Positions 1 to 13,300 of a stretch of DNA of 64,000 nucleotides are shown piece by piece. The DNA is taken from positions 13,570,882 to 13,634,881 of the forward strand of contig CM049317.1 of assembly GCA_026874595.1 (NCBI GenBank). The letters are read 5' to 3'. The notes below the pieces were generated by a model. The model had not been told where the DNA came from. It did no database searches and worked only from the letters and a program-made list of their open reading frames with translations. This DNA is from Sipunculus nudus (taxonomy: Eukaryota > Annelida > Sipuncula > Golfingiida > Sipunculidae). Numbering within the stretch: the stretch's first letter is position 1; each line of letters starts with the position of its first letter. A program made the translations under genes and the position numbers.

Positions 1-569
1 TTTTTGTCTGAAAAAACAATCATCAAGGGATTAATAAAATCTATGGATTCACAATAACTTTAAGGCTCTTTTGCTTTGCTGATATTCTTCAAACATTAAC
101 TTTTACAAATTTAAGGCTCTGATAGGCTTTTGTCTTAAAAAATATAGATTAAAAGTAAGAGTCAAGAGAAGGTATGATTCTGGTGTTCCACACAGGATTC
201 CCACACTTTCAGCAGATTAATTTTCTAAGCCTTTTTCATGACTTTAATGAAAATTCATGACCTTTTTCACAAAAACTCTGCCAAGAAACTCTTATCACAC
301 ATGAAACAGGCAATTTAGATCATGGAAAAATCAAATTTGCATGTGACATGTTTCCAACCCTTCCAGCAGATAAAATTTCAAGACTTTTTTCAAGAATTCA
401 TAAGATTTTAAGGGTGTGAGAGCCCTGTCAAGGCCCTGTGACCCTAAATTCAATGCTTTCAGTTTCAAGTCTCCACAGGATTGAAAAGATGGCACTAGAA
501 TTCTCTAGTTGAGGGAGACTAGGACTCTGCCACTGACCCTCCTTAAGCAAAGGTGACAGGAAAAACAAC

Positions 570-1116
570 AGCACTGCAAGGAAGCATATTACACCCATTG
601 TGTATTTTGTGACCTCTGACCTCATTAAATATTCATGTGTTGATGAGAATTTCATTCTGGTGGAAACTCTACTGGTTAATATTAACGATGAGTTTCATGA
701 AAATTCATCAGATTTCTGCCAAGTCAATATGACACCAACCAAAGTCTGGAGGCCTCTGACCTCATGAAATATGCTGGGATTTTGCTGGATTTCAAACGTA
801 AGATAGATATTATAGTGGTTAATATACTTCTATTGAGTTTTATCAACATCTATCATATTCCTGGTAAGTTATTGCAGCAATACCACAAAGTAGCCTGGTG
901 ACCTCTGACCTCATTAAACATTCTTGGATTGTGCCTATTTTGGAACTCAAGCAAGAAAAACTAGTGGTAAGAAGTTATGATGAGTTTGGTGAAAATTCAT
1001 AAAATCCCTGTTAAGTTATTGCAGTGACAATTAAAAGTTAATGATTGGACACCAGACAGATGGCGAGACCACAGGTATCGCATAATACATCCTGTAATAG
1101 ACGGGCATATAAAAAC
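570..1116 (+). mobile_element. Family C tandem-core interspersed repeat
   Basis: Roughly 140-150-bp units starting gtgacctctgacctcattaa recur at about 610, 750 and 899. They are followed by a gacagatgg tract and the end cctgtaatagacgggcatat, which can fold as a short hairpin. Related copies occur at 4440-4700, 6295-6433, 23270-23496 and 41480-41966. It lies downstream of cyclophilin exon 7. Confidence 0.6.
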
Positions 1117-1330
1117 ACAGGGCCTTGGAATGACTAATAAAATTTCAAATTTAAATTTGTACAATATACAAGCCCCGTGCAAGTGGTACACTTGTCTATA
1201 TTTTACCCAAGCACCCATTCATGAGTTACTAAATATACAGATTTTAGACAAAGGATGGAATACCTACAGGTACAAGCTATACATTCTATCATATTTTGAA
1301 CATGGCAGTGAATACAAGTTACGACCATAC

Positions 1331-1476
1331 CTTTAGCTTTCATCTGTAGAACCAGCTCACCACAGTTCGTGATACGAACATCACTGTGAGGTTTACCATC
1401 GCTGTTTGTTTTCTGGCTTTCAACGACCTTGACTATTTCCTGCCCAAATATCACCTGACCAAACACTACGTGGATC
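1331..1476 (-). CDS. Cyclophilin exon 7 (end of the isomerase domain)
   Basis: Acceptor ttgcag|GATCC and donor AAAG|gtatgg. Encodes [20 protein letters not shown] then [20 protein letters not shown] and LVLQMKAK. It completes the fold and leaves in phase 1, so more coding exons must follow to the left. Confidence 0.92.
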
Positions 1477-4400
1477 CTGCAAGTTAGGAAGTGACCCATG
1501 GTCCATGATGCTCAGTACATTATCTTACCTGCATATCTCTTTAAGTATTATATGCATAACAAAAGATTTCAGGATATATTTTTAATTTCCAAATCCTGGA
1601 TGGGCCCTACTGTAGTAGAACTGCACATATCAGAAAGTAATAATTGACCCAGTAAATATTGGGCTGTGGCTGAAAAACTATCATTCATGGCTTCAAAAGC
1701 AAAGGTGTAAATATAAATTTTCAACAATAAATAGCATTGTATAAGCATATGAAATGAGAAACGCTGCCAACCGTTGTAAGAATGTGCTTTCAGGACAGTT
1801 TGATCTTAATGTGTGTGCATAAAGTTCTTCATTTCCAATTCAACAACAAAGTGTGGCCTCTGGCACACAGGCACTTGACACAATGTATTCACCTGGTGGG
1901 CAATACTGCAATATTGTTCCCCCCATCTAACCGAACTTCCTACTAATTAAACTCAGTTCCTTTACACTAACCATCCACCTCAATTAGGCTATAATCAACT
2001 TGAAATATGGCTTAAATAACTTTTCAATATTTCTCTTTGCTCCCTTAAATTCCTGCTCTTATTAAGTGTGAAGTTATAGGAAATACAAAAAACGGACTTG
2101 CACCAACAAACACTAACAAAGTGAAAATTTAATTGAACTTACCCATCTAAGTGAGGGGCAGGCTTGGTTAAACTGAAATATATGAACAATATTTTAAAGC
2201 AGCATCAGTGAACTTTAATCCCTTTAACCAAGGATCTGTTATATTAAAAGAATTTTTATTCTAATTCAAAATTCAGGTATATTTATAAATTTCCCCAACC
2301 CCTATTCTGTTTTTAGTATACCAAAGTACAAAACCCCAATATTTCCACTGCTCCTTCTTCCCATTAAAATTTACCACTAAAATTTACAAGGCACCACATC
2401 AGTCTGCATGACACTACCAGTACTTCCCAAGTCCCATCCCTCTTTTATATTGACTACCTAGACTTATGAGGCATTTCCCCACCCCATTCACATTTGAATA
2501 TACCTAATTTGTCCTTATGATATTTAATCCTTAACCCCCCCCCCCACCCCACCCTAACAGTTTAAAAGACATCACAGACATAGTCACATTTACTTAATTA
2601 ATTAACATTATAGTACTCCCCCCTCCCACCCACCAAAATTATATTTATGACATCAGTCTACATCACAGGACTCTATGATAATTAATTTGTCAGCATTCTT
2701 GAGCCTCCAGAGTAAAGATTTCCATTATAAAAGAGGTAAGTTTATTGAAGCCAAAGCCAAAATTTATTGAAGCAAACCCTTTTCAATGAAAATTTATACC
2801 GGCAATGTCCTTACATGAAGAACTGTGATCCATTAGTGTCCTTGCCACGGTTTGCCATGGACAACAAGAATTCCTTGTCATGTTTCCCTGAAAGGTCTTC
2901 ATCTGCAAGGGAAAATGTTTTTATCACATAAATATCTTACATCATTTTTGTTGAGGTAACCACCTCCATGCTGGCTTGATTTGGAACTATATACATCTGC
3001 AGAATTCCATTCTAGTTTCTGACTACATGACAGGGAAGTATAAAACACACATCATCTTATGTTATATCCTGGTGTTAGCCAGGCCTGGTGACTACTGCAC
3101 CTGCGAGTCCTGAGTACGTAACCATCCCCTTTGCTGGGTCATACTCCCAAAAAAGGGTGAAAGTAGACAATCGTGCACAGCCTTCCCATTGAGCCTCCAG
3201 AACATTCTCTCTTGGTGGGGCTGACTGTGAAAATCTCACTGCCTTAGCTGAGATCTGAACTCATGATCTCCCAGCTTTGAGTCCTGTGCTCCAAACCTGA
3301 GCCAGAGAAGCCACTTTCAGAGTTTGTGACAAGGTCAAACCACGTGATGATCCTGGCTTCAACCTGACCCTATGTTTAACACCTGCAGGTCCTAGGGGCG
3401 TAACACAAATGAACCCTTGAAAGGAGCACTCGTTTGCACAACTGTGGGGTACAGTCAGCCCATTAAGCCTGCAGAGTGCTCATCCTTGGGGAGGGCCAAC
3501 CAGGAATGTTGTGTTCTACCCCAGGTCAAGGTCACCATCTTCAAACTTAACCAAGATTTTGTTTATGTGCATCAGTACTGAAGAAATAAAATTCCTTTGT
3601 TGAATACTTCTTTAGATATATCGCTCACAAGGCCAAAATTTAGAAAGTCAATAAAAATTCCTAACAAATCAGAAATTGTAGGTGGTGCCCCCAAACTCAT
3701 GCAGCAGTTACAGATCATCAGGGCCATTAACCATAGCATGTTTTATACCAATCTACCCAGTGGTATCTGAGAAATAAGCTTCTTAGTTTCTTTTCTATAA
3801 TTAGCTCTGTAACACTGAAAAATAGTCAAGGTCGCCCATCTTCGAACTTGACCACAATTTTGTTTATATACACATGCACTGAAGAAATAAAAAACCCGCA
3901 GTTAATCCTTTTTTAAATATCTTGCTCACAAGGTAAAAGTACCAGATGCCAGATGGCTGGACAGACAGATGGCTTGGTTAATGACAATAGCCCATAAGCC
4001 TGAGGGCTAATACAGAACTACTGATTTATATGTATTATTTAATTTTTTTAAATATACAATTCTAATACTTTTGTTATGATATCACATGCTTTTAAATAAA
4101 AGGCACGTATCATTTTTCTAGTAATAATTTAAAAGGAGACAGTTAGTTGTTAATCATATTAAGATTTAAGATAAGTTGTTTTTATTTAAGATACTTACCT
4201 GGAAATGTACGTCCATAAATAGACTCTCCACCTGTGCCATTACCTGCAAGACATAAACAAATGAAAATTAAGTAGAACTGATAAACACTGGAATTTTCAT
4301 ATCAAAGTGATTTGTTAACAAAAGCTTAAGATCTAAGACTTATGAAAAATAGTATACATACTTAATGCAACATTTGTGATACTGCAACTCCAACTACAGT

Positions 4401-7400
4401 CTTAGCTATTTCAGGACCAGTGTTGGCTAATATGACCATCATGTCTTGTGACCTCTGACCTCATTAAATAGGCAAATTTTACAAAGAATCAACCTCAGGC
4501 AAGTTATTTTGCTTGTTAACATTAATAGCAAATTTCTTCAAAATCAATCAAATTACTGGTTATAACAGCAATACCAGTCTTGTCTGGTGACCTCTGACCT
4601 AATTTAATATGCACCAATTTTGTAGGAATCAAACCCTGGTGGGTCACTTCTTTTGTAAATACTTACAGCTCAAGTAAGTCAAGTTGATTGAAAATCTATT
4701 GAATCTCTGATAAGTTTTAAAAGCAACATCAGAATGGAGTCTCAAGAATGAACTCCTGAAATATGTGTTGATTTAGCAAAGAATCAAACAAATATAAGAC
4801 ACTTTATTGGAACATTCCTCACACAGTGGTTGCACTGCAGTTGTCCCAGAGCATAGAACTGTAATCAGACCAATGAGAGGGTGGCATCACATTGTGCATC
4901 CAGCTCCAATTTTAAACATGTTACACCTGCTCCTGTTGGTCTCATTCTTGACCCTGTGCTAGAACTGGACCAATGACAGCGGTGTCACATGTTAAAAATT
5001 TGAAGCTGAATACAACATGCCATACCACCATCTCATTGTTCTGTTCCTTTCCTGGTGGTGTAACCCAAAGAACCTTGCTATACAAAGCAGCGGTTAAACG
5101 AAGGAGTGTACTTGATTAGTTAATTGTATCCGCCAAAACAGAGTTTTGCGGATACTATGTTTTCAGCTGCACTCCGCCGCCGCGCAAGTGTCCGGAGAAC
5201 TCCTCCGTAACCGCTGGGCGGAATTTTACGAAACCCGGGATAATGTTCGGGTGACATGTGAACTGCTGCAATTTTGTTTTGACCTCTGACCTTTCCTCTG
5301 CTCTCTGCGTCCGTTTGTGCGTCTGTTTCCACACATACACCCACATATCTCGTGAACCGTTTGACGGATCAGGAAATTTTTTTTGCACAAATGTAGCCCT
5401 TGGAGAGCTTTATAACATACACAAAAAATGGTGGCGCCACCTGCAACCATGTTTGCACAGTGTCCATCTGTTCGTCTGCCTTGGGTTAAAATCACTCATA
5501 TCTCTGCAGTGACTTGACTAATTCACCTGAAATTCGGCATGCGTATACATCCTGGATAGCTTTTCTGATTTTATGACAGGTGGCGCCACCTACATTCACG
5601 TTTACGCTGCAGACATCCAAGCTCATATCTCGGGAACCGTTTGACCGATTGGGCCAAAATTTTGCATGTGTATAGATCTCACATAGCTCTTTATCATACG
5701 CAAAACTGGTGGCGCCACCTGCAGCCATTTTTGCACAGCTCCCGTCTGTTTGTCTGCCATGGGATAAAATCACTCATATCGCGGCAGTGGTTTGACATAT
5801 CTGCCTAAAATTTTGCAGGTTTATACATCCCTGACAGCTCTCTTGATTTTATGACAGGTGGCGCCACCTGCATTCTAGTTTATGCAGCAGACATCCAAGC
5901 TCATATCTTGGGAACCGTTTGACCGATTGGGCCAAAGTTTTGCATGTGTATAGTTCTCACATAGCTCTTTATCATACGCAAAATTGGTGGCGCCACCTTC
6001 AACCATTTTTGCACAGCGTCCATCTGTTTGTCTGCCATGGGCTAAAATTACTCATAAACATATAGTGGTTTGACTTATCTGCCTCAAATTTTGCATATGT
6101 ATACAACTTGGATGGCTTTCTGGATTTTGTGGTAGGTGGCGCAACCTACATACACCATTTGGCTGCAGACATCCATGCTAATATGCAACACTTCACTCTA
6201 TTTCCCCTTGCCACTCAATCCATGCCTCACTTCACCCGTTCCACTCTGATTTAGGCGGATACACATAGTCGCTTGTCGACTACCCATATTCTAGTTTCAT
6301 CATGAGTTTCATAAAAACTTATCAAACACCTCACAAATTATCATGACAACACTAAAGGTTAATGGGCAGTTAGATGGACAGAAGCATTGAGGGATGCTGC
6401 CTATACTGTAATACATGCAAACAGGCATATTAAAAAATAATTTTTTGTCAAACTGGTATCACACTGACCTTCAGTGAAGTCCCCTCCTTGTATCATGAAG
6501 TTCTTGATGATGCGGTGGAACGGGGATCCCTGATAGTGAAGTGGTTTACCAGAGATCTTACTCTCCCCAATCTCACCTGTAACCATATACACACGTACAT
6601 TTTTATTATATTACAGCAGTGTGTCAGTTATCCAAAAAACTCAGGGGATAAAGATTTTGTAGGTTTAACCATGACTCCCTTATACCAGATGTTATAAACA
6701 AGAGACCCATGGGTCACGGCGCTCAGCTGATCGTGATTGGACTATAAATGTTTCTCCACTGTGATACTAGGTCGAGTCGATAAAGCTCATGAATATCATG
6801 GACATGTTGGGCTATTATAAAGGAATGTAATGTAATATGTGAGTAAATGATAATGAAATAACCTGACTGATGGATTAATACAGTCAAATATAGTGGTTTA
6901 TTTTTTATTTATTTAGGAGGGGTTGAAAATTGTGATATATTTGAGCAAATATGAATGCAATGACAGCAGTAATAAGCAGTAGTAGAATGATGATAAGGCT
7001 AATCTAAAGTGTATGGTAGTCTGCAAGCTTTCAATTTGACAGATATGATGTTATGATTAACTATGCTGATGAAGTGATTTATGAATTTGTGACTGTATGA
7101 CACAATATCTCTTTAGTCTTGACAAGGTACATTATTGTGATGCCCACTATGTCTACATATTACACAATATTGACATAATTTCTGGCATGTACATAGGTAC
7201 CTATGGACGAATAGTTATACAAAATATTCAAGTATGAATATATCTGATTCATCTTGTTCTTGCTTACTGAGGCTGACTTTGGGATGGGGTTCGGAGAAGG
7301 GAAAAGTGAGGGCAGCACAAAGGTGGATGTAGAAATATTCTATTGTAATGTTTTTCATTTATATAAGAATATGAAAAGCTAAGAGGAAAGGGGCCCTCCT

Positions 7401-10280
7401 GCTTGGTTATAGTAAAGTTCTAAATATATGATTGCAAACTAATACTCTGACAAGACTGTCATGAAGAAAAACAGTAAAAGTTTTGAGATACTGTAATGCA
7501 TATGAAAATTTACAGATGGACAGGCAAGTGGACAGAATGGACTAATACCTTTATTTCACTTTCAAGGGAATAATGCATTTAAGTTTATATATAAGCCTAT
7601 TTTTTTTAAGCATATCCACTTTTTCCATTAAGAAGTTTTTATCTGAATCATTTTTTTATTTACAGGTTTTATCAATTTTTAATAAAACAAGGGACCTATG
7701 GGTCACTGTGCTCAGCTGACGTTAACCTTGAAGGTAAAAATCTAAAATAATATCAAATGGAGATAAAGTGTAAGAGGAAGAGGTAATAAAGGCCATGGTT
7801 GGTTTATATGATTGGTTTGTATTGATGAGCAAGAAATTGTTGCAAAAAATATTTTGTGACCTGACCATGTGTTTCCTAATGTTGAAACTAAAGCATGTGA
7901 GCAGTTTGTGAACAAATGATCTGTACTATTACCATGATCATTAGTTGGTTTTTCGATTTCAGTAATTTACACATTTGTTCAATGGAATCTATTTTTTTGT
8001 ATAATATATATTATTAAATATATATGTATTTTTTTTATGAAATGTATACATTTGAAATATAGCTAATTAACAACATAAAACAGGGCAAACACAGCCTGAT
8101 CTCAAATTCTGCTGAGGCAGGAAAATAATGAACAAATGTTTGTATTAAATCCTCATTTTTTTATCACATCAATTATTTTCTAATTTAAGTTTATATTTCT
8201 ATACATTTCCAATTTAACATATATATCTGAATATAAAAGTTGATTCATAATTCTCAATTGCATCATCATAAATCTCAATCTTGTCAGATAACACCACATC
8301 ATGCATACAAATGTTTATTTATTTTTTACCACAAAAATATATCTTTTAAATCTGCAAAACAATAAATATCTAAAAATACTTAATTTAGATTTCACAATTT
8401 TTAATTGTGTCTTTATTTATCCATAATGTGCTTCATATTTTATAATAATTGAAGCATACTGATGGGTTCAATAATATTTGTTAAAATCATTTAAAAGAAA
8501 ATTGATTTCTTTAAAAATGCTACATTACACAACATTGCATCTTCTGCATTACACCTTGAATTATTTTTTCAAGGAAAGTTTTTGCATATCGGAGTGAAAA
8601 CAGCATTACAATTAAGGAGATACAGTGAAAACAATAACAATTACTGCATAACACTTGGTGGGTTGGGTTTGTGGGGGGGGGGGGGGGGGGTGGTGATATG
8701 AAAATAACTGTACACCTGTCACAGCAGGGGATCTCCCCCAGTGACTGTAACAAATCAGAAACCCTGGCAAAGCTGACTTCCAGTGACCTGGAGTGGGACC
8801 CTGCATCTGTAATCAAAGCAAGTGACTACAGAAAAAAATCAATAACTAGCTTAATTTTCAAGCTTTTATTTTCAAATTTCAGATTTAGACAAACTAAATA
8901 TTTATGTTTACATGCTGTGATAATTAAATCAATGGTGCTGACAGGAAAAAACGTGCCATGGTCAAAGTTGGGCAAAATTTAAGGTGCTGATTTTTTTTTT
9001 ATGCTAATAACTTAAAAAATTTACAACAATTGAATCTTAATTAAACATAGATATATACTTGAGAAAATAGACTCTAGTTTCAAAATTTTTCATGTTAAGT
9101 GAGTTATTACTTTTCCTGATTTTTTACAAAGTCCATTATGTTTGGGCCCATAACTTAACATTAACATTATACTTTACAGACTTAATTTCTGGCATGTACA
9201 TAGGAACTATATAGAGGAATATTTATGGTAAATATGAAGAAAAACAGATGAGTGGTTTTGATATTAGGCAGTCCTGAAGTGTGAAAATAGGATTTTAATA
9301 AAAAATTGAGGTTTTTCCTTAATTTCTCAAAGGAATGAAGTCGCAAAGACCCAGTTTTCTGCTTGGTAGGAGATCTTGGGGACATCTAACATTATGCTGA
9401 ATTTTGGATTCCTAGGTCTTACGGTTTCAAAACGTGCCACATCTACGGACGGACGGACAGACGGACGGACAGACGACGGACAATGGACCACGACTATAGC
9501 TCAGATGACTTATAGTCAGCTGAGCTAAAAACCTGAAAATATAAGTTAAAATATTAGAATTGTTGCAAAAGTTGCAATCATTATATATACAGAGTAAAAA
9601 ACTGAAACTATAAGTTAAAATATTAGAATTGTTGCAAAAGTTGCAATCATCATATATCCAGAGTGTAGCTCATATTGGGTCATATTATGCATACACATAT
9701 ATTTTATTATTTTAAATCATAAATGTTTAAACTGTATTTAAAAGAAAATAATGCCACAACATGGCATCTACAAGAATATTCCTTGAATCACTATTAAAAA
9801 GTTTTGCACATTGGAGTTTTCAGTACATGCTTAATTTTATTCACCAAAATAAAATAAAAGATTCAGTAAATTTGATAAAATAAAACATCTTTTCAAATAA
9901 AGTATACACACTGTTGGTTGAATGAGGGACAAACAATATCATTGTGCTAATTACTATCCCAGTTTTAATTTATTACTGGAATTAATAGTCAATTTCACAC
10001 CTGGTGAAGTTTTCACTCCTCTGAAGTAAGGAATTACTTATCTGATGAACATCCACACTTTCATAGCAATACACCACTTTGTGGACACAATTAAATGTAC
10101 ACTTTAATCATTGTAACCCTGGTGGTACAATACAAAATCTAAAATATAGCATAGCCTGGAATAAGAATGAATCAAATACAGAAAATAATAACATTCATCT
10201 AGTTTATGCACCATCTGGGGGGGGGTGCAGAGCAGAGGGGAAGCCTGCTGGTAGTGGCCAAGCTGACCCAAGCCAAGCTG

Positions 10281-10320
<40 letters not shown>

Positions 10321-13300
10321 CATAATGCAAGTGAAGGCTGTACTACTAGGTGGGCTAGATGTAAACAACACTTGACATGGTGTATGAAAACATGAATAAA
10401 AGCTATTCTTTCCAATCAATTTCTTTGAAATTTCAGATTTTAAAAGATTAAATCCTTATGTATGTATATATGCTGTGAAAATTAAATCAACAGTGCCAAA
10501 GTTGGACAAAATTTAAGGTATTGATTTTTTATTTATGCTAATAACTTGAAAAATTTGCAAAAATTCAGATCTAATTTTGGGTAAACAATTGAATCTTGAT
10601 TAAATAAAGTTATATTCCTGAAAAAAAAAAGTCTCTAGGTTCAGCAATTCTCATGTTAGGTAAGTAAATATATTTCCTGATTTTTTAAAAAATTGCATTA
10701 TGTTTTGGCCCATAACTTCAAAATAATACCCAATACTGACCTAATTTTTGGTAAGTTCATAGAAAATGTATGAAAGAATGTGAATACTATATACGATCAA
10801 AAACAGATCAGTGGTTTTGATATTAAGCAGCCTTGATGTGTAACAATGGCTTTTTTATGGAAAATGGAGTTTTTTTCCTTAATATCTTGAAGGAACAAAG
10901 TCCTAATGACCCAATTTTCAGTATGGTAGGAGATTTTGGGGACATCTAAAATTATGCCAACAGCCTGGGGAGCATAGAGATGTGCACTGAATGACCTACA
11001 GTCATCGAAGTGGACTGCTTGACAATGTAAGGGAATACAACAAGAGCCTAAAAAAAAATTCAATAACTAGCCTAATGTTGCAGCTTTTATTTTCAAATTT
11101 CAGATTTGAACAGATTAAATCCTTATGTATACATGCTGTGAAAATTAAATCCACAGTACTTACAGGAAAAAAATGTGCCGTGGCCAAAGTTGGGCAAAAT
11201 TTAAGGTACCAATTTTATATTTTTGCCAATATTTAAAAAATTTAACAGATTTTGATCTAATTTTTGGTATACAATTAAATTGTGATTAATTAAAGTTGTA
11301 TTACTGGAAAAAAGTCCCTACCTTTAACACTTTTGGTCTTAAGTGACCAAATATCTTCCTGATTTTTTTACAAAGTCCATTATGTTTGGGCCCATAACTT
11401 TTTTAAATTATACAATACTGACTTAATATCTGGCATGTACATAGGAACTATATAGAGGAACAATATGGTAAATATGAAGAAAACCAGATGAGTGGTTTTG
11501 ATATAAGGCAGTCCTGAAGTGTGAAAATAGATTTCTAATAAAAAATTTAGGTTTTTCCTTAATATCTCGAAGGAACGAAGTCCTATTGACCCAATTTTCG
11601 GCATGGTAGGAGATTTTGGGGACATCTAACTGTATGCCGAATTTCAGATTCGTAGGTCCAACGGTGTCGAAACGTACCAGTCTTACGGACAGACATCCAG
11701 ACGGACGGACGGACAGACAGTCAGACGGATGGACGACGGACAATGGACCACGACTATAGCTCAGATGACTTATAGTCAGCTGAGCTAAAAACTGGCAGAC
11801 ATGAACTAATGATGTCAAACTTGACAAGAACGTTTCTGTTACATTATCCATCAATTTAATCAATGTAACTTGTAAAATACACAAAATGACCTCTGTATAT
11901 TTCCTGGGAGCTCTTTCAATTTTTGTTCATTTTTCAGATTTTTGATAAACAATCATATTTTCAGTTCTAAATTTCCTTTTTCAGATGAACAATTTTTCTG
12001 ATTAAGATGGTTCAGATAAAAAAATTAACGCTCTACCATAATAATTATATTATTCATATTACTGAGATAGAGTACCTCTTTAAGGTGTTAAACATAGTGT
12101 TTTCTACAGATATCTAAGAAAATAAGGCATGTACAATATAAACTGAGTCTAAATGCACTCTGTGTGTTTAACTTTCAAACTGGTTATTCAACTGGTTGTA
12201 CTTGAAATATTGAATATTTCAGAGTAAAATAAAGAAGCATAGCTGCAAATTTTCCCATAAAAACAAGATTTTAAAGTTGAGAAACCATGCAAATTTGTTT
12301 GATGAATTAGTTATGACTGGTAACAACAAATTTTATTCCATGGAAATGAATGGATTAGGTAAATTTTTATTTACTGCACTACATTAAACATGGTGTAATG
12401 GGATACAGTCAGTCTGGTACTAGAAGAAACGTTTTTATCAATTTTCAGCTAAGGTTATCAAATATAGAGATTTACATAAGAAAACCTGTAAAACTAATGT
12501 TATTAAGAAAACATGCTGCTGACAAAATGAAATAGCAGAGTGACAGTACATGTCCTAAGGGACTATAGCAAACAAGTGTTATTAATTAACCTTGTGCACA
12601 TGAAGAAAATAGAGTGCATGCTTTACCTAGAATTCATTTGCCTCAAAATACCACGACAGATTCATAATGATTTTATTGCTATATATTTAAAAAGGTAAAA
12701 AATAAAAATTGTTTAGTCTGCTGTTACAGTATTTAAAGAAAGCACCTTTTTGTTTTGGGCACTGATTTAAGCCATCAGTGAATTTTCCAAGTAGTTTTTC
12801 AATAAACTGTGCCAGTTCTTACAACACATGTTCTTAAAAAGACTTTTTTTATGTGTAAATAGTTAACATAAGTGTACATGCAAGGTTGTCTCACTTCAAC
12901 ATTCCCAATATAACACAACAGAAATATGATACTTAATCAACATTTTTTTCCTTCAGCTGTATATTTCATCATAGTTGCACCATACCACCTGTGAATAAAA
13001 TATCCTACCTGTGCACAAAGCTCTGAAGTTCTCACAAGTCTTTGGACATTTATCGGCAAACAGCTCAAAAACTATTCTTCCCGCTGTGAGAGAAAAACAA
13101 AACACAGGTGGATTCAGATTGCTGTGCAAGTTCTATCAAGTGTGACATGAATACTTATTTAAACCATTATTATTGATTGAGTAACTATAGTATGAAAGGC
13201 ATGATATGTTTAAGTACTAAAATTATCTTATTGTTTTCAAAGCAAATATAAAATGTAAAACTAAAGAGAGGAACACTCCTCATGCAGGAGGTATACACTG

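Noticed and set aside
1-1330. Search for the Arg/Ser-rich tail of the cyclophilin
   Set aside because: No SR/RS-rich minus-strand frame is present; the region is AT-rich and family C repeat, so the tail is presumed to lie outside the window.
9182-9385. Minus-strand frame [20 protein letters not shown], repeated almost identically at 11380, 55869, 59038 and 59720
   Set aside because: It recurs because the DNA repeat recurs. Copies differ by frameshifts and truncation, there is no domain, and it overlaps the low-complexity core of family A.
10079-10415. Poly-Gly and poly-Pro frames on both strands
   Set aside because: Created by the 35-base G-run.
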